This document shows positions 17,473-25,865 of a stretch of DNA of 51,593 bases, piece after piece (positions within the stretch are counted from its first letter, which is position 1; each line of letters begins with the position of its first letter). Under the pieces are notes generated by a model. That model ran no database searches. It worked only from the letters and a program-made list of their open reading frames with translations, and was not told the origin of the DNA. This stretch comes from an uncultured delta proteobacterium (lineage in GTDB: Bacteria; Bdellovibrionota_C; UBA2361; OMII01), in NCBI GenBank assembly GCA_903904735.1, contig CAIVDM010000149.1, positions 1 to 51,593 of the forward strand, given 5' to 3'. The translations under genes were made by a program, and so were the position numbers.

Positions 17473-17953
17473 AGCTGGAATGGATCGGACCGAGGAGTTG
17501 AAGAAATTTACTTGTGTCGGCGACACCCCACTTACTTTGACTTACTTTGAGAGCGGCAAGCTCCGCGTTCCAGAAAGACTCAAAATACTCCCAAGTTGTT
17601 TTCGTATGTTCCAACGAACAAGCTATAGGAGTTTAGTGTGTATCGAGGTGCTATCACCGCCGGCGAAGGTCGTTACATACTAGCGTCGGGAACTCGCTCG
17701 ACGGAGAGACGAAAAGCGGGGGCAGCGGTGAATTTCAGGGAAAAGACCTATACTATCGGGGGAGTTGAACAGCGAAGGTTAGGAGACTTTCACCCACGCT
17801 AAAAAGCGAGGGGGCCCAGAATATGGGTAGCACTTTACTCACAAGTAGGTATTTCTTGCCTGGAAAGGTGTAAATGCCGTTTTTTTGCCCACTTTCAAAG
17901 ATTCCTACCTTTTACCTTTTTCCTCAATGGCGCAAGTTCGCTAGACTGCTGGG
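17473..17953. other. Intergenic region upstream of lpxD
   Basis: 481 bp with no convincing gene; a 67-codon plus-strand frame (17480-17683) resembles nothing and lacks a ribosome site. It contains a perfect tandem repeat of the 10-mer CTTACTTTGA (17531-17550) and a small AT-looped stem CGCT/AGCG near 17800. The end must hold the lpxD promoter: TAGACT (17942-17947) ends six bases before the lpxD ATG, which has no Shine-Dalgarno, so a very short or leaderless message is possible. Confidence 0.4.
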
Positions 17954-18982
17954 ATGCGAAATCTGAACACAACACATGCGCTCTCTTATCTCGCGGAGCA
18001 TATCGGCGCCAAGATCATCGGTGATGAGACCCTCACTATCACTGGTCTTTGCACCCTTGAGAATTCCATTCCTCACAACATCACTTTTATACGAAGTGAA
18101 TCAAAGGAAACCGCGCAACGCTCCCTCGCACAACTCCCTCCCGACGTCGCGGTAATCGTACCAGAGAGTATCGCTCCTACGATTCCACCGCCAAAGGGAG
18201 TATCAGTGCTCGTCGTTCAAGAGAGCTACTCAGCGTTCCTGAATCTTATTCCTCTCTTCTTCGCCGAGGAGAGCCCAACTCTGGGCATTCACCCGACAGC
18301 GTATATCGATCCGACCGCCTCGATCGGCGAAGGCGCGTCAATTGGCCCATTTGTGTACATTGCACCTCGCTGCTCAATCGGAAAGAACGTTACGATGCAC
18401 GGCCACTCTCGACTGTACGAGGATGTCACGCTAGGAGACGGCGTCACCCTCTATGGTGGCGTGTCTATCCGACACGGCACGCGGATCAAAGATCGGGTGA
18501 CGATCCACGACAACACCGTCATCGGAGCGGATGGATTCGGGTATACCCCGGATCCCAAACTCGGACTACGCAAGGTACCGCAACTTGGCATCGTTATCAT
18601 TGAGAGCGATGTCGAGATCGGGGCGAACTCGTGCGTCGACCGAGGCGCGTTCGGTCCGACTGTTATCGGCCGCGGTGTGAAAATCGATAACCTCTGCCAA
18701 ATTGGGCACAACACGATGGTTGGTAACTTCTCGATCGTATGCGGAGGCTCGGCGATTGGGGGAAGCACCAAGGTAGGAGACGGTGTGATAGTCGGTGGTA
18801 AAGCTGGAATCGCTGATCACGTCACCATTTCGAGCGGAGTTCGGATCGGTGGCGGCTCCGCGGTCTTAAGCTCTCTCAAAGAGGCCGGGGATTACATTGG
18901 CTATCCAGCGATCAAGGCTTCTGAGTGGCGCCGTATGCAGGTATCTATCCGCAACCTCAATCGGGCAGGGCGCAAAAAATAG
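17954..18982 (+). CDS. lpxD: UDP-3-O-acylglucosamine N-acyltransferase
   Basis: 342 residues. LpxD transfers a 3-hydroxyacyl chain from ACP to the 2-amine of UDP-3-O-acylglucosamine, the third step of lipid A synthesis in the cytoplasm. An N-terminal uridine-binding domain (about 1-105; [10 protein letters not shown] region) is followed by a left-handed beta-helix of hexapeptide repeats (about 112-295) with the catalytic His252 (QIGHNTMVG) and the signature DGFGYTPDP. The C-terminal helix ([13 protein letters not shown]) matches the family. It stands alone here, away from bamA, fabZ and lpxA, its usual partners. Confidence 0.96.
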   Translation: MRNLNTTHALSYLAEHIGAKIIGDETLTITGLCTLENSIPHNITFIRSESKETAQRSLAQLPPDVAVIVPESIAPTIPPPKGVSVLVVQESYSAFLNLIPLFFAEESPTLGIHPTAYIDPTASIGEGASIGPFVYIAPRCSIGKNVTMHGHSRLYEDVTLGDGVTLYGGVSIRHGTRIKDRVTIHDNTVIGADGFGYTPDPKLGLRKVPQLGIVIIESDVEIGANSCVDRGAFGPTVIGRGVKIDNLCQIGHNTMVGNFSIVCGGSAIGGSTKVGDGVIVGGKAGIADHVTISSGVRIGGGSAVLSSLKEAGDYIGYPAIKASEWRRMQVSIRNLNRAGRKK

Positions 18983-19283
18983 TCTCTTTCTCCAAACGAC
19001 TCGGTCAGGGCTTGTATTTGTCTGAGCGTCGTTGATGGAAATAGTCCTCTGGCGCTCATGTGGGTCGCGCAAAGCCGTTATCCAGTAAAAGTCATAGCGT
19101 TCGTTGTCGCGGAATTTATCTGCGAGAAATGTGTGAGACCGTAATCTTAGAGACAATTTTGTCCTTAGGTGTTGTACACGCACTAGAGCATGGGGGAACT
19201 CGCCATAAGCCAAAAAGCTAGGCTTAATTAAGTCCGCGCGTGTTAAGCCGGTGTCTTCTCACTGACAAGCGAAACTGTTTCCG
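18983..19283. other. Convergent gap after lpxD
   Basis: 301 bp with no supported gene. An antisense 115-codon frame (18866-19213) overlaps lpxD and looks like a shadow. A weak inverted repeat AAGCC/GGCTT (19206-19224) with an A-rich loop may act as a terminator for either side. Confidence 0.4.
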
Positions 19284-19706
19284 CTATTCCCGCGTCTCTA
19301 TCGTGCGATCCTCGCGTAGCACGAAGGTTCGGGAGATCTCCGACTCCCCGGCGGGGCTCAGGTATTCCTGCGAGGCATACTGAATGCCGTTCTTCACGAT
19401 CGAGAGAGAGACAGGTTCTCCCGCCACGATTCGTATTTCGAGCGAGCACGAGCCGTTCGCGGCGGTAACGCACGAGTAGGTGTTGACCGCGGATGTCACC
19501 CGAAAAGTAGCCTTTTGCTGGGCGATGCCAGAGCTGTTTTTGATTGAGGCATGCAAGGTGCACCCGAGCGCTGTCTGACGGGCGCCCCCAGCTCCCGCTA
19601 GTTCGGCGCCGCGAACTCCGAGCCCGGTGCCGATTGTTCCTCCGCCGCAGGCGCATACGAGTGAGGTTGTGAACGCCGCCAAGATTGAGAGCAGTTGCAT
19701 TTTCAT
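19284..19706 (-). CDS. Small lipoprotein with carboxypeptidase-regulatory-like domain
   Basis: 140 residues from ATG 19706, which has AAGGAAA 8 nt upstream. Lipoprotein signal MKMQLLSILAAFTTSLVCAC with Cys20, then CGGGTIGT. A single beta-sandwich follows (IKNSSGIAQQKATFRV, TAANGSCSLEIRI, VSLSIVKNG). The opening and the SSG...TxAxG...SLxIxxxG pattern are shared with the larger lipoprotein at 16.8-17.5 kb, so the two are probably paralogues. It starts four bases after the stop of the DUF6502 gene: a tight two-gene operon. Function unknown; outer-membrane or periplasmic location is inferred. Confidence 0.7.
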   Translation of the reverse strand: MKMQLLSILAAFTTSLVCACGGGTIGTGLGVRGAELAGAGGARQTALGCTLHASIKNSSGIAQQKATFRVTSAVNTYSCVTAANGSCSLEIRIVAGEPVSLSIVKNGIQYASQEYLSPAGESEISRTFVLREDRTIETRE

Positions 19707-19710
19707 AGTG

Positions 19711-20520
19711 TTATTTCCTTGTATGCCTGGGTCGTTCAACTCGCGCGAAGCAACTTACGATAACTTTACAACCAGCCTCTTTCCCTTGCTGAGGCCGGAT
19801 GTCTCCGTCATGCTCAGATAGCGTGACGCGCGCGCGTTGATGAAATGACGCGCCTTCATTGAGAAGCCATTCCTGCAGGGAGGGGAGAGACTCCTCGAAT
19901 ATATTGTCGAACTCTGTCCTCGCGTGGAGGTTGGGGATAGTGGGTCTTTCGAACAAGTTCTGCTCAACCGCGAGCGTGAGGTCGTCAACGTCGCGCGCTA
20001 GGATTCCATAGCCTCTCCCCGTATCCTGCGTTACTTCATGGGCTGGTGCGATAAGCTTAAGGCCGTGCGGTGTTCTTCTCACTAATCCCATTCGTTCAAC
20101 TTGAGCGAGAATGCTACTAGGATGAACATCGCTTGTGACCCCACGCACGAGGCTATAAAAGCTCTGTGAGGAACCATCGATTTCCAATACTCGTGGTGAC
20201 CCAGAGGAAGTGAGCCACGCGCGTTGGTTCTCCCAGGCAGTGAGCACTTTGCTGACGGCGTTGTCGGGCTCAATCGGAGTGGCGCCTTGAGACATAACGC
20301 GGTCCACATCCCGCCGATGAAGCCCCGTGGCGACGCTGATTCGACTGATATTGACCTTTGAGCCTTCGCGCGCGAATTGCTCCTGGGCCGCGTACACAAA
20401 AGCCGTCTTGGCGGCTTCCATGAAATCTTGGATACCAAAACCGGCCCGTAGGCAGAGACGCGCGACTGGTCGTAGCATCACGAGCAGAAGCGAATGTACG
20501 GTTGTTGGCTCTAATCTCAT
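19711..20520 (-). CDS. DUF6502 family protein, putative DNA-binding regulator
   Basis: 269 residues from ATG 20518-20520 (a longer upstream frame is not needed). The N-terminal block LLLVMLRPVARLCLRAGFGI with the following helix, then VNISRISVATGLHRRDVDRV, is the conserved core of DUF6502; the latter looks like a winged-helix recognition segment, so a transcriptional role is suspected but not established. The C-terminal block (EWLLNEGASF, LSEHDGDIRP) ends the protein. No Shine-Dalgarno precedes the start, and an extended -10 element ends seven bases before it, pointing to a leaderless message. The lipoprotein gene starts four bases downstream. A shortened second copy lies at 16.3-16.8 kb. Confidence 0.8.
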   Translation of the reverse strand: MRLEPTTVHSLLLVMLRPVARLCLRAGFGIQDFMEAAKTAFVYAAQEQFAREGSKVNISRISVATGLHRRDVDRVMSQGATPIEPDNAVSKVLTAWENQRAWLTSSGSPRVLEIDGSSQSFYSLVRGVTSDVHPSSILAQVERMGLVRRTPHGLKLIAPAHEVTQDTGRGYGILARDVDDLTLAVEQNLFERPTIPNLHARTEFDNIFEESLPSLQEWLLNEGASFHQRARVTLSEHDGDIRPQQGKEAGCKVIVSCFARVERPRHTRK

Positions 20521-20527
20521 ATGTGCA

Positions 20528-20536
20528 ATTATACCA
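20528..20536 (-). promoter_or_regulatory. Extended -10 promoter giving a leaderless DUF6502 mRNA
   Basis: On the minus strand TGG is followed directly by a perfect TATAAT (20528-20533), the extended -10 form. Only seven bases separate the hexamer from the ATG at 20520, so transcription should start at or within one base of the start codon. No good -35 is present, as expected for extended -10 promoters. Confidence 0.6.
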
Positions 20537-20653
20537 TAAAATGAGACTTTGATAAGTGACGTTTGCTCTAGAGCGCGTACTATTTGTAAGTCCATGACTT
20601 TACGAGATGTCTTGGAATGGCGCTCTAGGCGCCGTCCGAAACATCAACGTCTC

Positions 20654-21394
20654 CTAGCGTCCCGTTCCAAGCACATCCAGTGTCTTTCGGGCGACTTCGT
20701 TGAGCGCTATTCGTCGCGCCTGGCCAAGCGCGCTCGAGGCTGTGCGCTCCGAGGAGTTTCCAATCCCGAGGATTTGTATGGACGATTCTTCATGTGCGGA
20801 TACAAAGCGTCCACTAGCCGAGAATGACGCGAGTATGCGATCCGTATGATGATCTATTATCTGAACATCCATTCCTACCATTCCTACCTTACGTGATGAG
20901 GTCTGATGATATCCAGGATTGGCCGCCGCTACTCCCACACCACTCCAGAGCAGACCTGGCTCTCCGGTAACTGCTCCCGCTATCGCCGCCACGACTCCCA
21001 GCCATCCAAATGAAAACCCTGATTGGTCTGTTTCAGTTTCCGCGCTTTCGTTGTACTCCGTGACGGTAGCTCGAACGACGTACGGACCAACTTCACCCCT
21101 GGCAGGAGAGGCGTGACTCCCTGGTCTAGCGTCATAGAGGGTGAAATTGCCGACTCGAGATAGCGTAGTTGTCAGCTGCGCGGCGATCTGCCAGTCGCAG
21201 GATGTTAAGTCAACGATAAGGGCAAAGCGTGGCTTAGAGCTGTCGTAGGGAAGGGAGATCTCTTCGACAACGGCCGCCGCTGGACGGCCTGGAATCGCTT
21301 GCGCGTTGAGAGGAGCTTTCGCCGAGCATCCTGAGGCGAGTACAAGGGCGCAAATAACGCTAAAACATGAACGAATTCGACACAGCTGTTTCAT
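20654..21394 (-). CDS. CsgG-family outer-membrane lipoprotein
   Basis: 246 residues. Lipoprotein signal with LASGC (Cys23). The mature part follows the CsgG/HfaB plan: YVVRATVTEYNE, a hydrophobic glycine/alanine-rich insertion (about 128-160, FGWLGVVAAIAGAVTGEPG), then VGMVGMDVQIIDHHTDRILASFSASG and the C-terminal helix SALGQARRIALNEVARKTLDVL. CsgG forms the secretion pore for curli subunits, while many relatives have other envelope roles. No csgA/B/E/F-like genes are visible, so a curli role is not supported; it may be a stand-alone CsgG-like lipoprotein. Ribosome site AGAGGT. It lies downstream of a secreted-protein gene but a hairpin separates them. Confidence 0.75.
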   Translation of the reverse strand: MKQLCRIRSCFSVICALVLASGCSAKAPLNAQAIPGRPAAAVVEEISLPYDSSKPRFALIVDLTSCDWQIAAQLTTTLSRVGNFTLYDARPGSHASPARGEVGPYVVRATVTEYNESAETETDQSGFSFGWLGVVAAIAGAVTGEPGLLWSGVGVAAANPGYHQTSSRKVGMVGMDVQIIDHHTDRILASFSASGRFVSAHEESSIQILGIGNSSERTASSALGQARRIALNEVARKTLDVLGTGR

Positions 21395-21444
21395 AAGTAA
21401 GACCTCTACGTAAAAACCTCTAAGACTGATTCAAAGGAAGCAGA

Positions 21445-21469
21445 GGGAGCGCCGTTGGTTAGCGCTCCC
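21445..21469 (-). terminator. Hairpin between two minus-strand genes, possible terminator
   Basis: GGGAGCGC (21445-21452) and GCGCTCCC (21462-21469) form a perfect 8-bp stem with a 9-nt loop, 18 bp past the stop of the upstream gene. The following minus-strand sequence (CTCTGCTTCCTTTG) is pyrimidine-rich but lacks a true T-run, so termination may be partial. Confidence 0.5.
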
Positions 21470-21486
21470 GATGATCGCGAGGGACA

Positions 21487-21990
21487 TTAGTTTACTCGCA
21501 GATTCCCCTCGAACACTGATTGGCAGCTCGCTCCATCGAGCCGTCGACGAAGTGTCGCTGTGTATCGGAAGTTCGCCGTGTAGTTAGCGAGGACGGGGCC
21601 AGCTGAAAGCACGTGGTTTGTTTCGATGCCGGACTGAAAGTTGAACTTACGAGCTTTCACCGAGAAGCCGCGCTGGCTCCCTCGTCCTGTGAGACGAAGT
21701 CCGCTCGAATCCTGTACGGTAAATCGACGACCGCTCTGTTTTACATAGAGCACCGTGTTGAAAGCATCTGAAGCGCCAACACAGTTAGTCTGGGTGAGAT
21801 AGAACGTTCCGTGGAGAACCGCGGTGCCCGCGGCGCTCATACGCTGCCCTGATTTGTACTCGGACATGGATTCAACACCGTCAGCCTTTATCGGCTTGGA
21901 CCACTTGGTCTCCGCGTGCGCCGCGCCACGCGTTACAAGAAGGGCCGCTACTACGAGGATGCTCTTGGTAATGATTGAAATAGAACGCAT
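21487..21990 (-). CDS. Secreted small beta-rich hypothetical protein
   Basis: 167 residues from ATG 21988-21990, with AAGGAG 7 nt upstream. A signal peptide (SILVVAALLVTRGAAHA, cleavage before ETKW) exports it. The mature protein of about 140 residues is rich in Gly/Ser/Thr/Arg with alternating hydrophobic residues (TAVLHGTFYLTQTNC, RFTVQDSSGLRLTG, ANYTANFRYTATLRRR), suggesting an all-beta fold, and has two cysteines (about 78 and 158) that could form a disulfide. I do not recognise the family. Neighbouring genes also encode exported proteins, so an envelope role is likely. Confidence 0.65.
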   Translation of the reverse strand: MRSISIITKSILVVAALLVTRGAAHAETKWSKPIKADGVESMSEYKSGQRMSAAGTAVLHGTFYLTQTNCVGASDAFNTVLYVKQSGRRFTVQDSSGLRLTGRGSQRGFSVKARKFNFQSGIETNHVLSAGPVLANYTANFRYTATLRRRLDGASCQSVFEGNLRVN

Positions 21991-22374
21991 TTTACACTCC
22001 TTACATAAATGGAACATTTACCCATATTCTGGTCGGGGCGTGTTTCTGCTTCTGAGAATTATCATGTTTTCTATAAGCTGTTGAATATGCAGCGCTTTGT
22101 GTCTGTGTTTTCTGGCCGGACTGGCGTCGGCCTGGTGATCGCTAGGAGATACGTATGGCTATCTAAGGAGGTGTGTCAGTGCTCAAGAGCCGCTTTCGGC
22201 CTCTACTGCCAGGCGTAACACAACATATGCGGAGCCGCGACCTCCGATTACGCCGCGAATCTACAAACGGGCGAGGGGAGTCTCTTCCAGCCCACCCAGG
22301 CTAAAGGACTGTGGCTATCACGCTGGCGATTGGACGCCTCTCCATGGCCCGCTCGAATTCGAGAAGCCACTTAA
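21991..22374. other. Intergenic region with a possible 41-codon ORF
   Basis: 384 bp between a secreted-protein gene and lptB, both on the minus strand. The one notable signal is on the plus strand: a near-perfect ribosome site AAGGAGGTG (22165-22173) five bases before a GTG (22179) that opens a 41-codon frame ending at 22304, encoding a very basic Arg/Pro-rich peptide. I know no family for it, and it may be chance. No tRNA or strong terminator was found. Confidence 0.25.
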
Positions 22375-23100
22375 TTACAGACGGAAGTCTCCGCCGAGGT
22401 AGTACCTTCGCGCGCGCTCAGAATTGGAGATCTGCTCTGGAGTACCCTCCTCGAGCACCTTGCCATCAACCAAGATATACGACCGATCGCATATGCCGAG
22501 GGTTTCTCGAACGTTGTGGTCGGTAATGAGTACACCTATGCCCTTGGCTTTTAACTTCCAAACGATCTCTTGGATATCCTTAATGGCGAGAGGATCGATA
22601 CCCGCGAATGGTTCATCAAGGAGAATGAATTGAGGGTTTCTGGCCAGGCATCGACTGATCTCAACACGCCGGCGCTCTCCGCCGGATAAGGCGCTGGCCA
22701 TGCTGGATGTGAGGTGTAAAAGCCCTAATTCGTCGAGCAACTCTTGTAAGCGCTCTTCTCGCGACGCGGTTGAGGGAAAATCCATGGTCTCGAGGATAGC
22801 CATGACATTGTCGCGTACGGACAACTTGCGGAAGACTGACGCCTCCTGGGGTAAATAGCCGATCCCGAGCCTGGCTCGAGCGAACATCGGTTGCTGGGTA
22901 ATATCGGCGTCGTTCATGGTGACCGATCCGGTGTCAGGGGCGGTGAGTCCAACGCACATATAAAACGTAGTGGTCTTGCCGGCTCCATTTGGACCCAAGA
23001 GTCCAACTACTTCACCGGCATGAACGGATACGCTCACACCATCGACGACACGTCTTCCACCGTAGCTCTTGGTAACGTTATTAGTTTGGAGCGTTATCAT
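22375..23100 (-). CDS. lptB: LPS export ABC transporter ATPase LptB
   Basis: 241 residues. LptB is the ATPase of the LptB2FGC complex that extracts lipopolysaccharide from the inner membrane. Walker A GPNGAGKTT (36-44), Q-loop at YLPQEASVF (83-91), signature LSGGERRR (138-145), Walker B FILLDEP (158-164) and switch His195 (ITDHNV) are all present. The YLPQEASVF and DEPFAGIDP blocks with the C-terminal RRYYLGGDFRL are diagnostic for LptB within ABC ATPases. It follows pcnB by 15 bp on the same strand, an unusual partner; lptA, lptC and rpoN, the common neighbours, are not adjacent. Confidence 0.96.
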   Translation of the reverse strand: MITLQTNNVTKSYGGRRVVDGVSVSVHAGEVVGLLGPNGAGKTTTFYMCVGLTAPDTGSVTMNDADITQQPMFARARLGIGYLPQEASVFRKLSVRDNVMAILETMDFPSTASREERLQELLDELGLLHLTSSMASALSGGERRRVEISRCLARNPQFILLDEPFAGIDPLAIKDIQEIVWKLKAKGIGVLITDHNVRETLGICDRSYILVDGKVLEEGTPEQISNSERARRYYLGGDFRL

Positions 23101-23115
23101 CTCGATCGTTTGGTC

Positions 23116-24417
23116 TTAGCGTCGCCTGCGCATATGAAGAGGTCTTTCCGGATGATCGTGATGCTCATGCACGAGATGCTCTGAGTCAAGCACAGTCTTT
23201 AACATCTGCGTTCTTTGAGCGTCCTCACGGGTAAAGCCGGTGATTTCCAGGAGCCCAATCAGTTCCGGCAGTAAAGCTGAGCGTTTGTACGATCCCGCTT
23301 TGAGATTCTTGGGCGCGATAGCGCGAACTTTTGTCCAAAGGGAGAGCAGCATAATGATTCTCTCACGTTCCTTACGAGGCACCATGAGGTGCGTGAAACA
23401 GTCGCTTAGCCGCTCATTAAGGTCCGCTGGAGTGGTGATGGATTCAGCCAGGTCTCGCAACCAAATCGAATCTCCAGAGGCGAATAGTCCGATAATGGAG
23501 AGAACTACCGTTGGCGGAATTTCGGATCCTTCCGCTATGGCGTCATCGATCTTTTCCATGCAGATGCTGAAATCGCTCTCAGCTGACAGGAGTCGACCAC
23601 TGTTCTCCAGAAGCTCGGGAAGTAAATGTTCAAGGAGTCCTGTCTCGCCAAGGAGCGATAAAATTGTGAGAAAGCATCCGGAGGTGAGGTCCTTCTTGAG
23701 CTCATCGAATACTCGCACCTGAGAGCTTTGAGTGATCAATTGAGCGTTCGCCACTATCGATGACCAGCACTGTGGGTCGATATGAAAGCCGTTTCGAGCG
23801 GAGTGGCGTACGACTCGTAGCATCCGCACCGGGTCCTCGCGGAAGCGAACGTCAGGCTCACCGATGATGCGAACGATTCCCTGTCGCAAATCCGGTATGC
23901 CGTTAACATAGTCGATGATCTCCATCGTGGAAACGTCAAGGAAGAGGCCGTTTATCGTCAGATCCCGACGAAGGGCGTCTGTTTCCTCAGTACCATAGAG
24001 ATTGTCATTCGCGACAGGGGGTGCCGTCCCAGCTTCTTCCTCAGTTGTTTCAGAAGCCTCGACGAAATCGCGAAAGGTTGAAACCTCGAGGGTCTTGCCT
24101 TGTCCAAAGAAGATGTGAGCAAGTTTGAATCTTCTTCCAATAATACGGCAATTTCGAAAAAGAGCCTTTATTTGCTTCGGGGTCGCGTCAGTGGAGATGT
24201 CGAAGTCTTTTGGTGTTTTTCCGAGCAGAATGTCTCGCACACCGCCGCCCACGATATACGCTTTAAAGCCAGCCCGTTGAAGCCGGTAAACGACTTTTCT
24301 CGCGTCCTCATCGATGTCATTTTTGCGAATGATATGCTCCGTGGGAGCGTATATCACTGGCTCTACTACGGCGCGCTGAGCGGGAGATGGTGGCGAGGGA
24401 GTTTCGGATGCGGACAT
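23116..24417 (-). CDS. pcnB: Polynucleotide adenylyltransferase (poly(A) polymerase I type)
   Basis: 433 residues of the class II nucleotidyltransferase family. The catalytic block YIVGGGVRDILLGKTPKDFD (54-73) provides Asp71 and Asp73, followed by ISTDATP and RIIGRRFKLAHIFFG, which mark PcnB rather than a CCA-adding enzyme. The C-terminus ends in a basic cluster (HMRRRR) as often seen in PcnB. The enzyme adds 3' poly(A) tails that promote RNA decay. A bifunctional or CCA-adding role cannot be fully excluded by motif reading. It heads a likely operon with lptB. No Shine-Dalgarno precedes the ATG, and a TTTAAT hexamer ends ten bases before it, so the leader may be very short. Confidence 0.9.
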   Translation of the reverse strand: MSASETPSPPSPAQRAVVEPVIYAPTEHIIRKNDIDEDARKVVYRLQRAGFKAYIVGGGVRDILLGKTPKDFDISTDATPKQIKALFRNCRIIGRRFKLAHIFFGQGKTLEVSTFRDFVEASETTEEEAGTAPPVANDNLYGTEETDALRRDLTINGLFLDVSTMEIIDYVNGIPDLRQGIVRIIGEPDVRFREDPVRMLRVVRHSARNGFHIDPQCWSSIVANAQLITQSSQVRVFDELKKDLTSGCFLTILSLLGETGLLEHLLPELLENSGRLLSAESDFSICMEKIDDAIAEGSEIPPTVVLSIIGLFASGDSIWLRDLAESITTPADLNERLSDCFTHLMVPRKERERIIMLLSLWTKVRAIAPKNLKAGSYKRSALLPELIGLLEITGFTREDAQRTQMLKTVLDSEHLVHEHHDHPERPLHMRRRR

Positions 24418-25033
24418 TACAACTACAATTAAAACAAACGTATGTGTTCGACGTTGGTTATAAAGCTATGCGCCGCCAACGTCTCTTGGTCGATCGAATT
24501 AAATTATTCGACGACCGCATATGACACACCCCTCCTGACAGGTCTTTCTGATGAGCCTGATGGAGTGGTCTTTATCGAGCGCTCTCCTAGTCTGGTAGAC
24601 TAGCAAAGAAATCAGGATATTGAGCCTTGACTCACTACCTACCCCACTCTACGAGGGTGACAGGGATTTCTCAAGTCAGACGGTGTTGAGACGTCGTCAG
24701 CACTCCCTTTCTGGCGAAATTCCGTAAAAGAGGGGCCCCGTTAGAGTGGATGGCTTTCCAGAACGGCGTTATTTCAAGGTGTTGGGTGGTCTTTAAAGTT
24801 GGTGACCACAAACGTTCCTCAAGTTCAATCCGACAGCCGTCGAAACTATTAATAGGCAGAGGAGATAGCATCCTGCCGTAATGAATTGCCAACCTGTTCT
24901 TCTGTATGCGGCACTTGGCAATGCTGGTTTGAGAGTGAAATAGGTCAATGCTTCCTCAACCCAGTTCTAGTTTGTGAATGACCAACTTCTTGTTGTTTCC
25001 GGATACCCGTTGTAACTCATGGAGGAGCGTCGT
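24418..25033. other. 616-bp intergenic region between divergent genes
   Basis: No recognisable gene. Short frames (for example a 73-codon minus-strand one at 24671-24892) match nothing I know. Two dyads stand out: GGTCG-AT-CGAAT against ATTCG-AC-GACC (24488-24516) and a perfect CTAGTCT/AGACTAG with a 3-nt loop (24587-24603); neither is followed by a T-run. It should contain the pcnB promoter and that of the small plus-strand gene. Confidence 0.4.
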
Positions 25034-25267
25034 ATGGCCCGACCAATTTATTCGCACGAAGTTCTTGACCCCGATTTCCAGTGGTTGCTGCAGAACTATT
25101 CAGAGAACCATCCCCACGCGTTTGTGCTGGACTCAACCTGCCTGCCAATTGTGATCGTGCTGGGAGACGAGAAGAGTAGCGCCCCGCGCGCCGCGAGTCC
25201 GCCAGAACCTATCACTCAGACGGAAAATCCTGGCGATGACCCTGTGGGGGAAGAGACCGAACGTTAG
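25034..25267 (+). CDS. Small hypothetical protein
   Basis: 77 residues from ATG 25034, chosen because GGAGGA lies 7 nt upstream; an in-frame ATG at 25019 would overlap that site. The N-terminal half is ordered-looking (IYSHEVLDPDFQWLL, NHPHAFVLDSTCLPIVIVLG), the C-terminal half is acidic, proline-rich and probably disordered. No signal peptide or membrane segment. I do not know a function. Its stop is five bases from the stop of the convergent membrane-protein gene. Confidence 0.55.
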   Translation: MARPIYSHEVLDPDFQWLLQNYSENHPHAFVLDSTCLPIVIVLGDEKSSAPRAASPPEPITQTENPGDDPVGEETER

Positions 25268-25271
25268 TTCG

Positions 25272-25610
25272 CTACTCAGGCATCAGGAAGATTTCGCCGT
25301 AAGACTCCGGCATTACCTCACAAGGGTACTTCGTCTGCATGACCATCCAACCAGATTTGTCACAGTGGACGACGTACTCCGCGGGGTCCCTGCGGGGCTT
25401 GAAAGGCCCTTTCGTGAGCGCAGCAAGGGCCATTTTTCGCCTCTCTTCTCGTTCGGCATACTTGTTTTCCTTTACCCACTGGAGCACCCAGAAGGTTCCA
25501 GAGATAAGAGCGGCGATCAGCACGACTATGCCGAAGACGAGCACCTCCGCCTCTCCTTTCTGAGAGCGTTTATTTCTGAGCGATTGAGCAGAGTAAGAAG
25601 AGTTTGCCAT
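25272..25610 (-). CDS. Small single-span membrane protein
   Basis: 112 residues from ATG 25610. A Ser/Asn/Lys-rich cytoplasmic start, one hydrophobic helix (about 22-44, VLVFGIVVLIAALISGTFWV), a basic stretch (ENKYAEREERRK) and a short C-terminal domain with two cysteines and the pattern VVHCDKSGWMVMQTKYPCEV. Unknown family. A longer frame extends to 25664, but ATG 25610 gives a natural N-terminus (AGGT lies upstream). Confidence 0.5.
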   Translation of the reverse strand: MANSSYSAQSLRNKRSQKGEAEVLVFGIVVLIAALISGTFWVLQWVKENKYAEREERRKMALAALTKGPFKPRRDPAEYVVHCDKSGWMVMQTKYPCEVMPESYGEIFLMPE

Positions 25611-25865
25611 GCTACCTGTTAGAACCTCCCGCTGAGCGTTGCCTCGATTGCGATGCTCTGGCACGCCTCTGTATTGTACCTTGAAGTCGAGTTCGCGCGT
25701 ACCATTTCAGAGACTGTCACGATCGTTATGGTAAGCATCGGGCGGAATGTGCCCTAGATTGATTATGCCCTGCGATTTTCTCGTATACGCGGGACAGCCT
25801 GGCCATGAAAACCGGAGGATAGGCTCTTCCGGTCGCTTCACGGGGGAGAGAGCCTGCGCTTGTCG

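Noticed and set aside
17531..17550. Perfect tandem 10-mer repeat
   Set aside because: Only two copies, in an intergenic region, with no dyad or link to a neighbouring element; likely a simple slippage duplication.
18866..19213. 115-codon minus-strand open frame at the end of lpxD
   Set aside because: Overlaps the conserved lpxD C-terminus, lacks a ribosome site and resembles no family.
24587..24603. Perfect 7-bp inverted repeat CTAGTCT/AGACTAG
   Set aside because: No T-run follows on either strand and it is not placed near a start codon, so neither terminator nor operator is supported.
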